Assembly: GCA_026014545.1 (NCBI GenBank)
Contig: JAOZIH010000001.1
Coordinates: 209,708-273,707 of the forward strand
Origin: Candidatus Bathyarchaeota archaeon
GTDB taxonomy: Archaea > Thermoproteota > Bathyarchaeia > Bathyarchaeales > Bathycorpusculaceae
DNA length: 64,000 nt
Reading direction: 5' to 3'
Shown: one piece after another, positions 43,234-51,482 of the stretch
How positions within the stretch are numbered: position 1 is the stretch's first letter
Layout of the letters: every line of letters starts with the position of its first letter
Notes under the pieces: model-generated
The model's database searches: none
Seen by the model: only the letters and a program-made list of their open reading frames with translations
Told to the model about the DNA's origin: nothing
Program-made: the position numbers and the translations under genes

Positions 43234-44001
43234 TCAAAGGCTAAATGCTGGTTCAGAAACAACAGAAGCCATAAGCTTCTCAGCAGCTGCTTCCTGTTCC
43301 TCTGTGCCACTAATTGCGAGCCAGCAGCAGCCTTCAGCACCGCCTACGCCGCCAGCAGCGATTGGCTCAGCATCCGCGCCCGTCAGAAGCTTCACAGCCT
43401 CAATTTCGGTAAAGATTTCGCCTGGCATGGGGAACAGTCGGAAGCCGCTTGCGCCAGGTGCATTCACTTTTTCAGCTAAGCGGTGTAGGTCGCTGTTTAC
43501 GCGTTTTTCCAAGCCTACTGGCACGATGAGTCGTACGCGACGCCCGAGGACAGCTTGCAATGCCACGGCGATGGTGCCTGCCTTCGGATGCCCTATTAGG
43601 AGCGCGGCTTGTCTGCGTTGCAGATCCACCGCATTCGCGCCTTTCAGTATGACGTCGCCTTCTTTGAGCTCGTCGATTACGTCGGCGATGGTTTTACCTT
43701 TTCGCCACTCGTCTCTGGTTATTACCACATCTCCGGGGAATTGGCTTTCATCAGCCAAACGCCCTTCAACGGTTACTGGCGCTCCTGGCGGTAGAGTGAT
43801 CCCGCGGAAGAAGCGCTTCCTGGAAAAGTTGGCTGCTTGCCCTATTGATTTTAGGATTTCTTCGGCTACGTAGCCGTTTGTGGTGCCAGCGACTATCACG
43901 AGTGTGCCATTCTTGAGAGCACTTGTTACGGCAGGGTGTTTTGCAAGGGCTTTGGCGATTAATCGTTTTCCAGCGGCGGGTGTTATTATGAACTGTTTCA
44001 T
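43234..44001 (-). CDS. Conserved protein of unknown function
   Basis: About 255 residues, no family recognised with confidence. It has a soluble alpha/beta look with several glycine-rich turns: [56 protein letters not shown] and the striking [18 protein letters not shown] near the C-terminus. The pattern suggests a ligand- or nucleotide-binding protein. I prefer ATG 44001, with GAAGGA ten bases upstream, to the one at 44067. It lies between the VapC remains and the next TA pair, but its composition resembles core genes, so it may be part of the ancestral chromosome. Confidence 0.65.
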   Translation of the reverse strand: MKQFIITPAAGKRLIAKALAKHPAVTSALKNGTLVIVAGTTNGYVAEEILKSIGQAANFSRKRFFRGITLPPGAPVTVEGRLADESQFPGDVVITRDEWRKGKTIADVIDELKEGDVILKGANAVDLQRRQAALLIGHPKAGTIAVALQAVLGRRVRLIVPVGLEKRVNSDLHRLAEKVNAPGASGFRLFPMPGEIFTEIEAVKLLTGADAEPIAAGGVGGAEGCCWLAISGTEEQEAAAEKLMASVVSEPAFSL

Positions 44002-44132
44002 GGCTTTTGCGTCCTTCAAGTGTTTTTGGTAATATTGTTTTTGCTGATAATTTAAGTGTGTTGGCATGGCTGTTCAGGTTTGGTGCATTTTTGTGTAGGA
44101 GTAATCTTCATAAGTAACCTTGTTAGCTGTTA

Positions 44133-44417
44133 ATGTGGGTGAACTTTTTGGGTGAGCGAGTGAAGGTGCTTCAGAAAGGTAAAGTCACCATCCCTGTTGC
44201 GATAAGGCAACGATTAGGAATCAACGAAGGTGATTACGTAACTTTGGAGATAGTGGATGGTAAATTGGTGCTTTTACCTCCAAATACTATCTCTAACCCT
44301 ACTGATTATCTTACAGGCTTAGCAGAAGGCGTCAATATTGGAGAGCCGGTGAAGCAGGATTTAAGGAAAGCAGCGGCTGAGCGGCTAAAGCGTAAATCTT
44401 CGAGGGTATCAAAGTGA
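44133..44417 (+). CDS. vapB: AbrB/SpoVT-type antitoxin
   Basis: This 94-residue protein carries the swapped-hairpin AbrB domain, VLQKGKVTIPVAIRQRLGI and EGDYVTLEIVDGKLVLLPP, which binds the promoter DNA of its own operon. The C-terminal tail with KQDLRKAAAERLKRKSS would bind the toxin. The start could be ATG 44133, TTG 44148 or GTG 44160; the domain begins only at about residue 11. Its TGA overlaps the toxin's GTG (GTGA), indicating coupling. Confidence 0.82.
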   Translation: MWVNFLGERVKVLQKGKVTIPVAIRQRLGINEGDYVTLEIVDGKLVLLPPNTISNPTDYLTGLAEGVNIGEPVKQDLRKAAAERLKRKSSRVSK

Positions 44418-44812
44418 GATTTGTTGACGCCAATGTCTTTATCTATGTTCTAGTGAAATCTCCAAAGGAAGACTATGAAATCGCTAAGAAAATTCTCAAG
44501 AGGATAGAGGGTGGCGAAGAGGCGGCTACAAGTCTAGCCGTTATTCAAGAAATCGTTGATTGGCTAGAGTATAACAATAGAGAGAAAGAGGTTAAAAGTT
44601 TCCTTACAGCGGTTAACTCCTATTTAACCATGAATAAGCTGGCTATTACTTGGGAGGATTTTCTCGCGGCGCTGGATAATGTGGATAAATTTAGAGTAGA
44701 CTTTGTGGATGCGCTTACTCTTCGAGTTATGCAGAAGAACAAGATAAATGAGGTATATTCTAATGATAAAGACTTTGATAGAGTACCATGGGTAAAGAGG
44801 ATTTGGGAGTAA
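44414..44812 (+). CDS. vapC: VapC-family PIN toxin, intact
   Basis: A 132-residue PIN nuclease. The first aspartate is in RFVDANVFIYVL, followed by LAVIQEIVDWLEY, RVDFVDALTLRVM and VYSNDKDFDRVPWV with the remaining acidic positions. It begins at GTG 44414, overlapping the antitoxin stop, and has no lesions. It is the only undamaged toxin-antitoxin pair of this accessory stretch. Confidence 0.86.
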   Translation: MRFVDANVFIYVLVKSPKEDYEIAKKILKRIEGGEEAATSLAVIQEIVDWLEYNNREKEVKSFLTAVNSYLTMNKLAITWEDFLAALDNVDKFRVDFVDALTLRVMQKNKINEVYSNDKDFDRVPWVKRIWE

Positions 44813-44951
44813 AAGTTAAAAGCTTTTGCTGTGCATGCTGTAACATGGATTTTTGGCACAATTGCTGTGCCATCAACTTGTATCTGAACATGCTTGGTTA
44901 TAGCAGAGGGCAAGGTTTTTCTTTTTGCTACACTATCGGGATATTCGCTAT

Positions 44952-45000
44952 GTGTTCGCCGGTTGCAGCACGGAAAGGCTGACAGAATAACCGACGACAC
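44952..45000 (+). repeat. 49-bp exact direct repeat, left copy
   Basis: This 49-base sequence recurs without a mismatch at 45707-45755 in the same orientation. The two copies enclose one secreted-protein gene. Each copy folds on itself: GTGT.CG.CGGTT at the 5' end can pair with AACCGACGACAC at the 3' end around a loop with GCAGCACGGAAAGG. The rest of the gap from 44813 to 45119 shows no gene. Confidence 0.9.
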
Positions 45001-45119
45001 GGTTGTTGTTGCTGTTTGGGTTGTTGCTTTTGTTTTGGATGTGTAGTTATGTAGTTCACTTCGACAATAAAATTTATTAAGACTTAAGATAAGCTACTTT
45101 ATGTAGAGGAGAACAATGC

Positions 45120-45569
45120 ATGAGCCTGGCAAAACTCTCCACAAAAACAATACTGCTCCTAATAACCACAGGAATAATCCTAACCGCAACAACCGCAGGT
45201 GTACTAACAGTAACTAGGCCAATACCCGCAACAGGCACCATATCAACAATAAACTTAGAAGCCTACTCAGACGCGGCATGCAGTCAGCCTCTAACATCAA
45301 TAGACTGGGGAACCCTCTCGCCAGGAGCAACAGTAACCAAAACAGTTTATCTCAAAAACACAGGCAACGTACAGATGACGCTTAGCATGACAACAAACAG
45401 TTGGTCGCCGACAAACGCAAACGGGCCCATAACAATCACATGGGATAGAGAAAGCGCAACCCTGCCAGCAGGGCAATCAATAGCGGCAGTTATCACATTG
45501 CGCGTCTCAAGCAGCATCAGCGGCATCACAAGCTTTAGCGTAAACATAGTCATAACAGGAACAGGCTAA
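45120..45569 (+). CDS. Secreted beta-domain protein, related to the anchored protein at 52.3 kb
   Basis: A 149-residue exported protein with an N-terminal hydrophobic segment ILLLITTGIILTATTAGVL and a mature beta-rich domain. Key segments are INLEAYSDAACSQPLTSIDW, GTLSPGATVTKTVYLKN, PITITWDRESATLPAGQS and AAVITLRVSSSISGITSF. These align by eye with the 52.3 kb protein (VEAY, DWGTL.PG, ITW, LxVSS). The fold may resemble TasA/camelysin-type surface fibre domains, but that is a guess. GAGGAG precedes the start. It is framed by 49-bp repeats, like a mobile or recombining cassette. Confidence 0.7.
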   Translation: MSLAKLSTKTILLLITTGIILTATTAGVLTVTRPIPATGTISTINLEAYSDAACSQPLTSIDWGTLSPGATVTKTVYLKNTGNVQMTLSMTTNSWSPTNANGPITITWDRESATLPAGQSIAAVITLRVSSSISGITSFSVNIVITGTG

Positions 45570-45885
45570 AAGACAGCATTCCCTTTTCTTTTTTAGGCGG
45601 CTACATAAGGAAAGCGTAAAACAATTAACTAATGAAAAGAGTAGCACATTTTTAGGTGTTATCATGCCTTCGATTCGAAATTAAGAACTTTCAGCAAATA
45701 AACTAAGTGTTCGCCGGTTGCAGCACGGAAAGGCTGACAGAATAACCGACGACACAGCTTAATGAATAACGAATTTAGGACACAAGGTTATTTTACTTAG
45801 GATACGAAAAGAGTAACAGAATGATTTGCTATTGTTGCTTCGCGAATACTTGTAAAGGTGTTTATTTTATGAATTAAATAGTCAG
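45570..45885. other. 316-base gap holding the right copy of the 49-bp repeat
   Basis: No gene is evident. It contains the right-hand 49-bp repeat (45707-45755) and AT-rich sequence that probably ends the converging transcription units on each side. Confidence 0.6.
45707..45755 (+). repeat. 49-bp exact direct repeat, right copy
   Basis: Identical to 44952-45000 in sequence and orientation; the flanking bases differ completely. Distance between copies is 755 bases. Homologous recombination between them would delete the secreted-protein gene as a circle. Confidence 0.9.
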
Positions 45886-46449
45886 TTAATGGTCTGAACG
45901 TCTGTAGCGTAGCGGCGGAAAATTTTCAACGGCAAAGGAGAAAGTGTATAGCTCCAGGAAGGCCATGCGCATCTGTTCAAAAGCTTCCATCTGTTTTTTG
46001 GCGTCGAGTGTTTGTTGGCTGATTTTTTGTTTTGTCCATGTTTCGTAGGCAGTTTCCCATTTCTTTAGGTATTCTACTGGTTCAATGCTCCGTGCTGCGA
46101 ATAGCTTTTTGAGGTGTTTGAGTAGACTGGGCTGTTTCTTCGTGGGAATGAAGATTCGGGCTATTTCGGCATATTGATTCATTAATGCCACAGCCTCATC
46201 GAGCTGATTTTGCTCTTTCAACAGCTTTGCTCGTTCGTAGTATTCTGTGAAGAGGTTAATGCGTAAATAGCCTATTTGCGTTAATAGGAAGCGCTTCTTT
46301 TCCTCAAGTTTAGCGTTGCTTTTAAGGAATTGACGCAGCCAATTCTCGTTCATTACTGGAAAGTCGAATTGCCTGTTTCGGACAGCATCCTTGTTCATTG
46401 CGTCAAGTTTCAGCTTAAGTGTTTGAAATAGTTCTTCAAGCTCTTTCAA
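45886..46449 (-). CDS. Helical protein of unknown function near the archaeosortase
   Basis: A 187-residue, entirely helical, charged protein with no signal peptide. AKLEEKKRFLLTQIGYLRIN and EYYERAKLLKEQNQLDEAVA suggest TPR-like or coiled-coil packing; the C-terminus ends NFPPLRYRRSDH. No family is recognised. It is co-oriented with the three genes upstream, 83 bases after the small membrane protein, and could be the last gene of the archaeosortase operon. Confidence 0.6.
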   Translation of the reverse strand: MKELEELFQTLKLKLDAMNKDAVRNRQFDFPVMNENWLRQFLKSNAKLEEKKRFLLTQIGYLRINLFTEYYERAKLLKEQNQLDEAVALMNQYAEIARIFIPTKKQPSLLKHLKKLFAARSIEPVEYLKKWETAYETWTKQKISQQTLDAKKQMEAFEQMRMAFLELYTFSFAVENFPPLRYRRSDH

Positions 46450-46532
46450 TGTTTTTCTTTTAATTTGAAGCCCTCCCTCTTGAAAAAGCGTTCAGAATCA
46501 GTATAATAAGCTTATTACGCGTCGCTTGTAGG

Positions 46533-46733
46533 CTAAAAAGGCTGGAAGATTCTCATAACAACGGTGGCCATGAAGCCAATGCCTAAGGCTATGGCTACAA
46601 GTCGAAGACGCTTTTTTTCTATCATTACGCGTGGTTCGGTAATGGAACTTACTATTTCAGAGGTTATAAGCAGGATTATCGCCATAACTGCCAACCACAG
46701 GCTTATGTCAGATAAAGTCATTGGGAAATTCAT
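46533..46733 (-). CDS. Small two-helix membrane protein of the archaeosortase cluster
   Basis: 66 residues with two hydrophobic helices, ISLWLAVMAIILLITSEIV and RLVAIALGIGFMATVVMRIF, joined by a basic loop (EPRVMIEKKRLR). It starts three bases after the stop of the 282-residue gene, so the two are surely co-transcribed. No family recognised. Confidence 0.65.
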   Translation of the reverse strand: MNFPMTLSDISLWLAVMAIILLITSEIVSSITEPRVMIEKKRLRLVAIALGIGFMATVVMRIFQPF

Positions 46734-46736
46734 AGC

Positions 46737-47585
46737 TTAAGCCTCTACTAGCTGATACCAGACCTCAACGGTTTGTCCGAGAGGCGCTATGTTGTCTTTC
46801 TGAACTGTAACGGTTTTTCCAGAGGCTTTGGCTATGGCACATGCTATGGCGCTTGCAAGTGGGCAGCCGAGAAAGTGGATGCTTTTGAGCTCTTCTACCG
46901 CGTAAAGCGCCCAGTATGGTGAACCGGTTATTTTGAGGTAGATTTGGCTGTCTTCCTGTTTTATTTCCACTTCTTTTGCCAACTGCAAGTTTTCAGTAAT
47001 CAGCGGCGGCAGAATTTCGAATAATTCGTTAAGTTGGATTTTGGTTATGTCCCGTTTTAGCTCTTTTTCCAGCTGTTCCAGCAGGCCTAATCCAGGCGGA
47101 GAAACGCAAACGCCGTTTGGGTTTTCGAGCAAGAATTTGCTTTTGGCTAATTCCTCTATGGAGGGCATTCCGCTTGTGCTTGAGGAGATGAAGACAACGC
47201 TTTCTTTTAGCCCCTTCAAATGTTGTGGGAGGTATACATCTTTCGGATATGGTGGAATGTAATAGGCTTTCCCATTAATTTTCAAGTCTCTAAGTATTCT
47301 ATCGGTTGTGAAGTATTCAGATAAGGCGGTTGATGCAAGCATGCTGCTTGCAACGTATCTTGAGGGTTTAATGAAGAAGAAGAGGACTCCCCAAAAGGTC
47401 AGGCTCAATCCGATAAATGCGAGAGTATTAGAGTTTTTCAGTATGGCATACGCAAGTGCTAAAGCTCCGGGAATTATAAGCGCAACGCCCACTTTTGTTG
47501 ATGGCACACCTTCTTTTTTTGGTTTCAGTTTCTTAATTTGAGTTGACTGTAGAGTATTTTCCTCGCTTTGTCTTTGCGCGTTCAT
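46737..47585 (-). CDS. Membrane-anchored protein of unknown function, archaeosortase neighbour
   Basis: The 282-residue protein has a basic cytoplasmic start (KKLKPKKEG), two adjoining transmembrane helices (VGVALIIPGALALAYAIL and LAFIGLSLTFWGVLFFFI) and a soluble domain of about 200 residues with SESVVFISSSTSGMPSIEEL-like strands. It ends with HFLGCPLASAIACAIAKASG and TVEVWYQLVEA. That last part recalls small ligand-binding regulator domains, but I cannot name one. It lies 86 bases downstream of the archaeosortase gene on the same strand. Confidence 0.65.
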   Translation of the reverse strand: MNAQRQSEENTLQSTQIKKLKPKKEGVPSTKVGVALIIPGALALAYAILKNSNTLAFIGLSLTFWGVLFFFIKPSRYVASSMLASTALSEYFTTDRILRDLKINGKAYYIPPYPKDVYLPQHLKGLKESVVFISSSTSGMPSIEELAKSKFLLENPNGVCVSPPGLGLLEQLEKELKRDITKIQLNELFEILPPLITENLQLAKEVEIKQEDSQIYLKITGSPYWALYAVEELKSIHFLGCPLASAIACAIAKASGKTVTVQKDNIAPLGQTVEVWYQLVEA

Positions 47586-47671
47586 TTTTTACTGGACGGC
47601 CCTACTCTTGCTGGTTTATTTTCTGAAGCGATTGTGCTCTACATGAAAACGGAGTCGTTACTTTTAAGCTT

Positions 47672-49705
47672 TCATACGTTTAGAAGATTCTTCCAAACCA
47701 GCGCTGGCTTGTTTCCAGTAGAAGCGATGTCGGGTTTTATGAAGCCGTATTCTTGTAGGCGGTTTAATCTTTGCATTAGAACTTCTGGCTGCAGGGTGTT
47801 TCCGGTTTTGTTTTTCAAGGCATTGTTGATTTCTTCGGCTGTGAAGGCGGCTTTTTCCTTGCTTAGCTCTGAAATTGCTTGGAGCAGTGTTTTGTCTTCT
47901 GGTGATGCAAAGTTGTTGAAGATTTTTAGGTTGTTTGTTCTTTTGCGCCATTCGTCAGCATACTGCGATGTCTTAGCGACTATTATGATGGCGATAGAGA
48001 AGGTTAGCAGCGCTTGTTGGGCGGGGATGCCGAGGGAGATCAGCGATTGAGTTTTGATTGGTTGCCAGTGCAAAGCTATGGCTTTTCCAAATGCTAAAAG
48101 TGTGTCTTCATGCCGCTGATAATTTGCTGCGTCGTAGGTTAGGATAACTAGGCTGATGCGGACGTATTTCTGTTGTATTGTAAGGCCTGTTTTGAATGTT
48201 GCCTTTTCGTACCAGTAAAGAGTTACCTGCGTGTAGTTTTCTGGTGTGGTGAAAACTAGGTACCGCGCGGTTAGCGGAAAGCTTTCTTCGATTAGCGTTA
48301 TGTCTCTAGAGTCGATTACTGAAACTATGGGGTATTTTCCCTGTGCAGTTTGATAGGAGATTAGGCATACTTCCCAGTTGTGGAGGTTTGAGATGCTGTT
48401 TGCGCTGCCAATCATCACGAAGACTGCGGGTTTAGTATAGTTTGCCGGGAGATATGCATATACCAGCGAGGCGTCTTGTTTTGCTATTCTTTCGTATTCG
48501 ACGTCGCGGTATAGGAATTTCAGTGTATACTCGGGGATTTGGGGGAAAATGTTTGTGGAGTTTTCCCATGTTGAAGTCACTTCTATTTGGTTTTGGGCTA
48601 TGGCGAAAGTTGGCGCGTTAATGCTTAAGGCTATTGCTGGAAACGCCAGCAGCAGAATAAGCAGTTTTGCCCAGAATTTTTGAGAAGGCTTTCCCGTTAA
48701 GGAAGCGAGGAAATTTCCGCAGTTTAAGCAGAACACGTTTAGGCTCTTTTGCGAGTGTTCGCATTCGGGGCAGGAGGCGACAGCGCTTTTTTGTAGAAAG
48801 CTGACTTTTAGGAGTTTTTCGGCTATGAAGAGGGTTATGAGCATGCCGATGAATGTAAGGAGTAAACCGGCGATTGTGTGGAAGATTAGCATGGCAATTT
48901 CTTCGCCGAAAAGGTACGCCGCCGAAAGTATTGCGGATATGCGTATTATGCTTAAAGTTTCAAATATGGCGAAGCCTATACCGAATACTAGCAGCTTCTT
49001 GATAACTGAGGCGGAAACTATTAGGGCGAGGAAGAATGCGAACATGATGAAGGCAATTAGTGTGTATATGCCTGAGCACGGTAGGTCAACAGTGAAGGTT
49101 GCTGGCTGCCCAGCGGATGTGGTGAGTATTAGTGTTGGCGCGCCATAGGCTGTGGTTAATGTCACGGGAACGCCTAAAGCTTTGAGCAGCGTGTAGGAGG
49201 CTTGGGTGTTAATGTTTGCCAGGTTTCCGCCTATAGTTTGCATGATCTCGTTGGGAATTGGCACTAAAAATAAAAGAAGCAGAATAGACGGCAGCAGTAT
49301 CTGTAGGGTTTTCAGGTTGAAGAGAATGAGTATTACGCCTGAGATGAATATGGGCAGAGAAAGCATGTGATATGCCAATGGGTGGAAAGTGTAGGAGCCA
49401 TACCAGTATATGAGCAAAGCGATTAGGCAAAGGCTTAATCCCACAAGCTCATCTACAAATTTGATTTTAGATTTCTTCTGAAGCTTATCTAGAATAAGTG
49501 AAGCGGAGAACAAGTCCTTCTTCTGATACAAGAGGAAGCCCATAAAGAAAGGCACTAGGACTACATGGGAAAGTGCTTCTGAGTTTAGCGCCTCGTTTGT
49601 CACAATGCCTAGATCGTGCCAATAAACTAAAATAATTAGCAGTACTATCAGCGAAGCAGCAAGAATATGCTGATAGTAATCTTTTGTTTTATTAAATGAA
49701 CACAC
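47672..49705 (-). CDS. Archaeosortase with zinc-ribbon, EpsI-like and winged-helix domains
   Basis: A 677-residue protein. Residues 1-300 form an exosortase/archaeosortase membrane domain with SHVVLVPFFMGFLLY and the catalytic triad Cys210 (VDLPCSGIYTLIAF), Arg255 (SIIRISAI) and His276 (IFHTIAGLLL). It should cut C-terminal signals of secreted proteins and transfer them to a lipid. A zinc ribbon (SCPECEHSQ...FCLNCGNF) follows near 312-330. Next comes an extracytoplasmic segment with NLHNWEVCLISYQTA, like EpsI. After another membrane helix a cytoplasmic winged helix ends the chain (AEEINNALKN, MQRLNRLQEYGFIK). This fusion is unusual. Two substrates with matching signals lie directly upstream. 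Confidence 0.82.
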   Translation of the reverse strand: MCSFNKTKDYYQHILAASLIVLLIILVYWHDLGIVTNEALNSEALSHVVLVPFFMGFLLYQKKDLFSASLILDKLQKKSKIKFVDELVGLSLCLIALLIYWYGSYTFHPLAYHMLSLPIFISGVILILFNLKTLQILLPSILLLLFLVPIPNEIMQTIGGNLANINTQASYTLLKALGVPVTLTTAYGAPTLILTTSAGQPATFTVDLPCSGIYTLIAFIMFAFFLALIVSASVIKKLLVFGIGFAIFETLSIIRISAILSAAYLFGEEIAMLIFHTIAGLLLTFIGMLITLFIAEKLLKVSFLQKSAVASCPECEHSQKSLNVFCLNCGNFLASLTGKPSQKFWAKLLILLLAFPAIALSINAPTFAIAQNQIEVTSTWENSTNIFPQIPEYTLKFLYRDVEYERIAKQDASLVYAYLPANYTKPAVFVMIGSANSISNLHNWEVCLISYQTAQGKYPIVSVIDSRDITLIEESFPLTARYLVFTTPENYTQVTLYWYEKATFKTGLTIQQKYVRISLVILTYDAANYQRHEDTLLAFGKAIALHWQPIKTQSLISLGIPAQQALLTFSIAIIIVAKTSQYADEWRKRTNNLKIFNNFASPEDKTLLQAISELSKEKAAFTAEEINNALKNKTGNTLQPEVLMQRLNRLQEYGFIKPDIASTGNKPALVWKNLLNV

Positions 49706-49790
49706 AAGTTTGTTTGTAATATGTTACACCTGCAATAATTTAAAATTGGAAAATAAAGAATGATCTTGATAGAAAAAATAAAAGCCGGAA

Positions 49791-50333
49791 TTAAATTGGG
49801 ATGGACTTGGATTTTCGTAGTGTAAGATAAGCGCCAAACGCAGCAATGATTGCAACTGTCGCTGTGATTGTGCCTAAGGGCACGTCTGGTATGTTGTTAT
49901 CAGGGGGGCAGCCCCAGCAAAAAGTCACATGAGAAACTCGGGGAGTGTTTTCACCAGGATTAGTAGGGGCAGTTAACCCGGTGTCAGAAGTCGCGCCGCC
50001 ATCATATTTATAGTACCATGCATCTGGTCCCCCTTTGACTATGACGCAACATATGGGAACATTAGCGGTCCAGTCAAATGATGTTCCATCAGTAGATAAT
50101 GTAATACTAATGCTGACACCAGCAGGAAGAGAAGGCTCCCAACCACCGCCAGGTGTATATTTACAGGCATAAACACACACGCACCCCGTCTGAGCACATT
50201 CATTAGCCGCATTACCCGCTTGAAAACCAGGGATCGATGTTGGAGTTACCGAGGCACCCCTAACTGTTGCTATACCAATTAGCATAAGAGCTATAGCTGA
50301 AATGATTATTAAACATGCTAATCTATTTTTCAT
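49791..50333 (-). CDS. Secreted protein with archaeosortase sorting signal
   Basis: About 180 residues. A signal peptide, LACLIIISAIALMLIGIA, precedes a cysteine-rich mature part (CAQTGCVCVYACKY, VPICCVIVKGG, VTFCWGC). The C-terminus is tripartite: IPDVPLGTI, a hydrophobic helix TATVAIIAAFGAYLTL and basic RKSK. The same layout ends the next gene, so both are probable archaeosortase substrates. ATG 50333 is preferred because AAAGGAGA precedes it directly; the longer open frame upstream is unrelated. The region SHVTFCW resembles the end of choice-of-anchor domains. Confidence 0.8.
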   Translation of the reverse strand: MKNRLACLIIISAIALMLIGIATVRGASVTPTSIPGFQAGNAANECAQTGCVCVYACKYTPGGGWEPSLPAGVSISITLSTDGTSFDWTANVPICCVIVKGGPDAWYYKYDGGATSDTGLTAPTNPGENTPRVSHVTFCWGCPPDNNIPDVPLGTITATVAIIAAFGAYLTLRKSKSIPI

Positions 50334-50482
50334 TCTCCTTTCGCCTTGTTCATTAAATCGACGATGTGATATAAAAAAATTGTAGAAAATTAGTATAGAA
50401 GAAAGCCTGGTAAGTTCTAAACAGCCTTTATAATTATCTACTGTATAAGCATTAAAAACGGGAAAATATAAAATAAAAATTG

Positions 50483-51376
50483 TTAAACGATGTTGAGTTT
50501 GAGTTTTTTGGTTTTTGCAATTAAAGCGAAGATGCAAGCGCCTACTGCGGCGGCTGTGCCCAACGGCAACTCTGGGACAACATTAATTTTTGTCAGTACA
50601 CATAGGTTCGTTGTAGTAGTCAATCCTATCTGATCTCCTATCCCGATTAAGTCTTGAGTGCAATCGCTATGAAGGTATTGCGTCGGCCAGACGCCTCTTG
50701 TCGACGCGTTAACTTCGATTACTGCGCCTACTTGTGATGGCGCCGTCAACGCGACAGAGGCTATGCCGTTAGCGTCGGTGAAAGCCTCTTGCTGGCTTAG
50801 TGTTCCGCCAGTTGCAGAAAACTTGATTTTCACGTTAGCTCTGCCATTGCCGTTATTATCCGAGAGTTTAACTTTTAATGTTGCAGTTTCGCCTGGCCCC
50901 ATCACGCTCGGGGCATTAACCCATTGTAAGGTGTCGCTTGATCGCGCGACATCCCTACCAGTGGCTTCCGCAGCTATGGATCCGCCGTATGGTGAGGGGT
51001 TAGAGCCGCTTAGAATCGCCCAAATTGCGCCTTGCACTGCTGCTGCTTCATCGTTGGTTGTTGGCGGGTCATGCCATGAGAGAACATAGGCAACAGCGCG
51101 CCATGTAGGATTGTCTGGAACGCTTGTCATAGTATACGTGTACGTGTGGCCTATGTAGAGATTGACATTGTATTCCATGCAGTACGCGTGAGTATTTGTG
51201 TCTGAGCATTGGATGTTAATTTCTCCAGCCCAGTAAGTGCCGCTGCCCATCGAAAATGTTTTTCCTTTACCGGTTCCAGAAACGTATACGCTAACTGTTT
51301 GCGCAGCAACTGTTGAAATACATAAGAACACTACGAATAGGCTTAAAGCGGTTACGGCAAATATACTTCTTCTCAT
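50483..51376 (-). CDS. Probable thioester-domain adhesin with Big-1 repeat and sorting signal
   Basis: 297 residues in four parts. A signal peptide ends near STVAAQ. A domain with AYCMEYNVNLYIG (Cys66) and DEAAAVQGAIWAILSG (Gln115) carries the Cys and the Q-x-A-I-W motif of thioester domains, known from Gram-positive adhesins where Cys and Gln form a covalent bond reactive to host amines. A Big-1-like immunoglobulin domain follows (ANVKIKFSATGG, AFTDANGIASVALTAP). The end is VPELPLGTAAAVGACIFALI and then KTKKLK, an archaeosortase-type signal. Assignment of the thioester domain is from motif and spacing only. Confidence 0.75.
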   Translation of the reverse strand: MRRSIFAVTALSLFVVFLCISTVAAQTVSVYVSGTGKGKTFSMGSGTYWAGEINIQCSDTNTHAYCMEYNVNLYIGHTYTYTMTSVPDNPTWRAVAYVLSWHDPPTTNDEAAAVQGAIWAILSGSNPSPYGGSIAAEATGRDVARSSDTLQWVNAPSVMGPGETATLKVKLSDNNGNGRANVKIKFSATGGTLSQQEAFTDANGIASVALTAPSQVGAVIEVNASTRGVWPTQYLHSDCTQDLIGIGDQIGLTTTTNLCVLTKINVVPELPLGTAAAVGACIFALIAKTKKLKLNIV

Positions 51377-51482
51377 TTATGAAGCCCTCTCCAAATTTAA
51401 GCGTGAATAATACAAGTATTTAAGTAGCTATGTAAACAACTTATAGAACAAAGTATGAATGGTCTATATGCAAATTTAACGA

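Noticed and set aside
44952..45755. CRISPR array
   Set aside because: Only two 49-bp copies exist, separated by 706 bases with a gene between them. There are no regular spacers and no cas genes. No other regularly spaced repeats were seen in the window.
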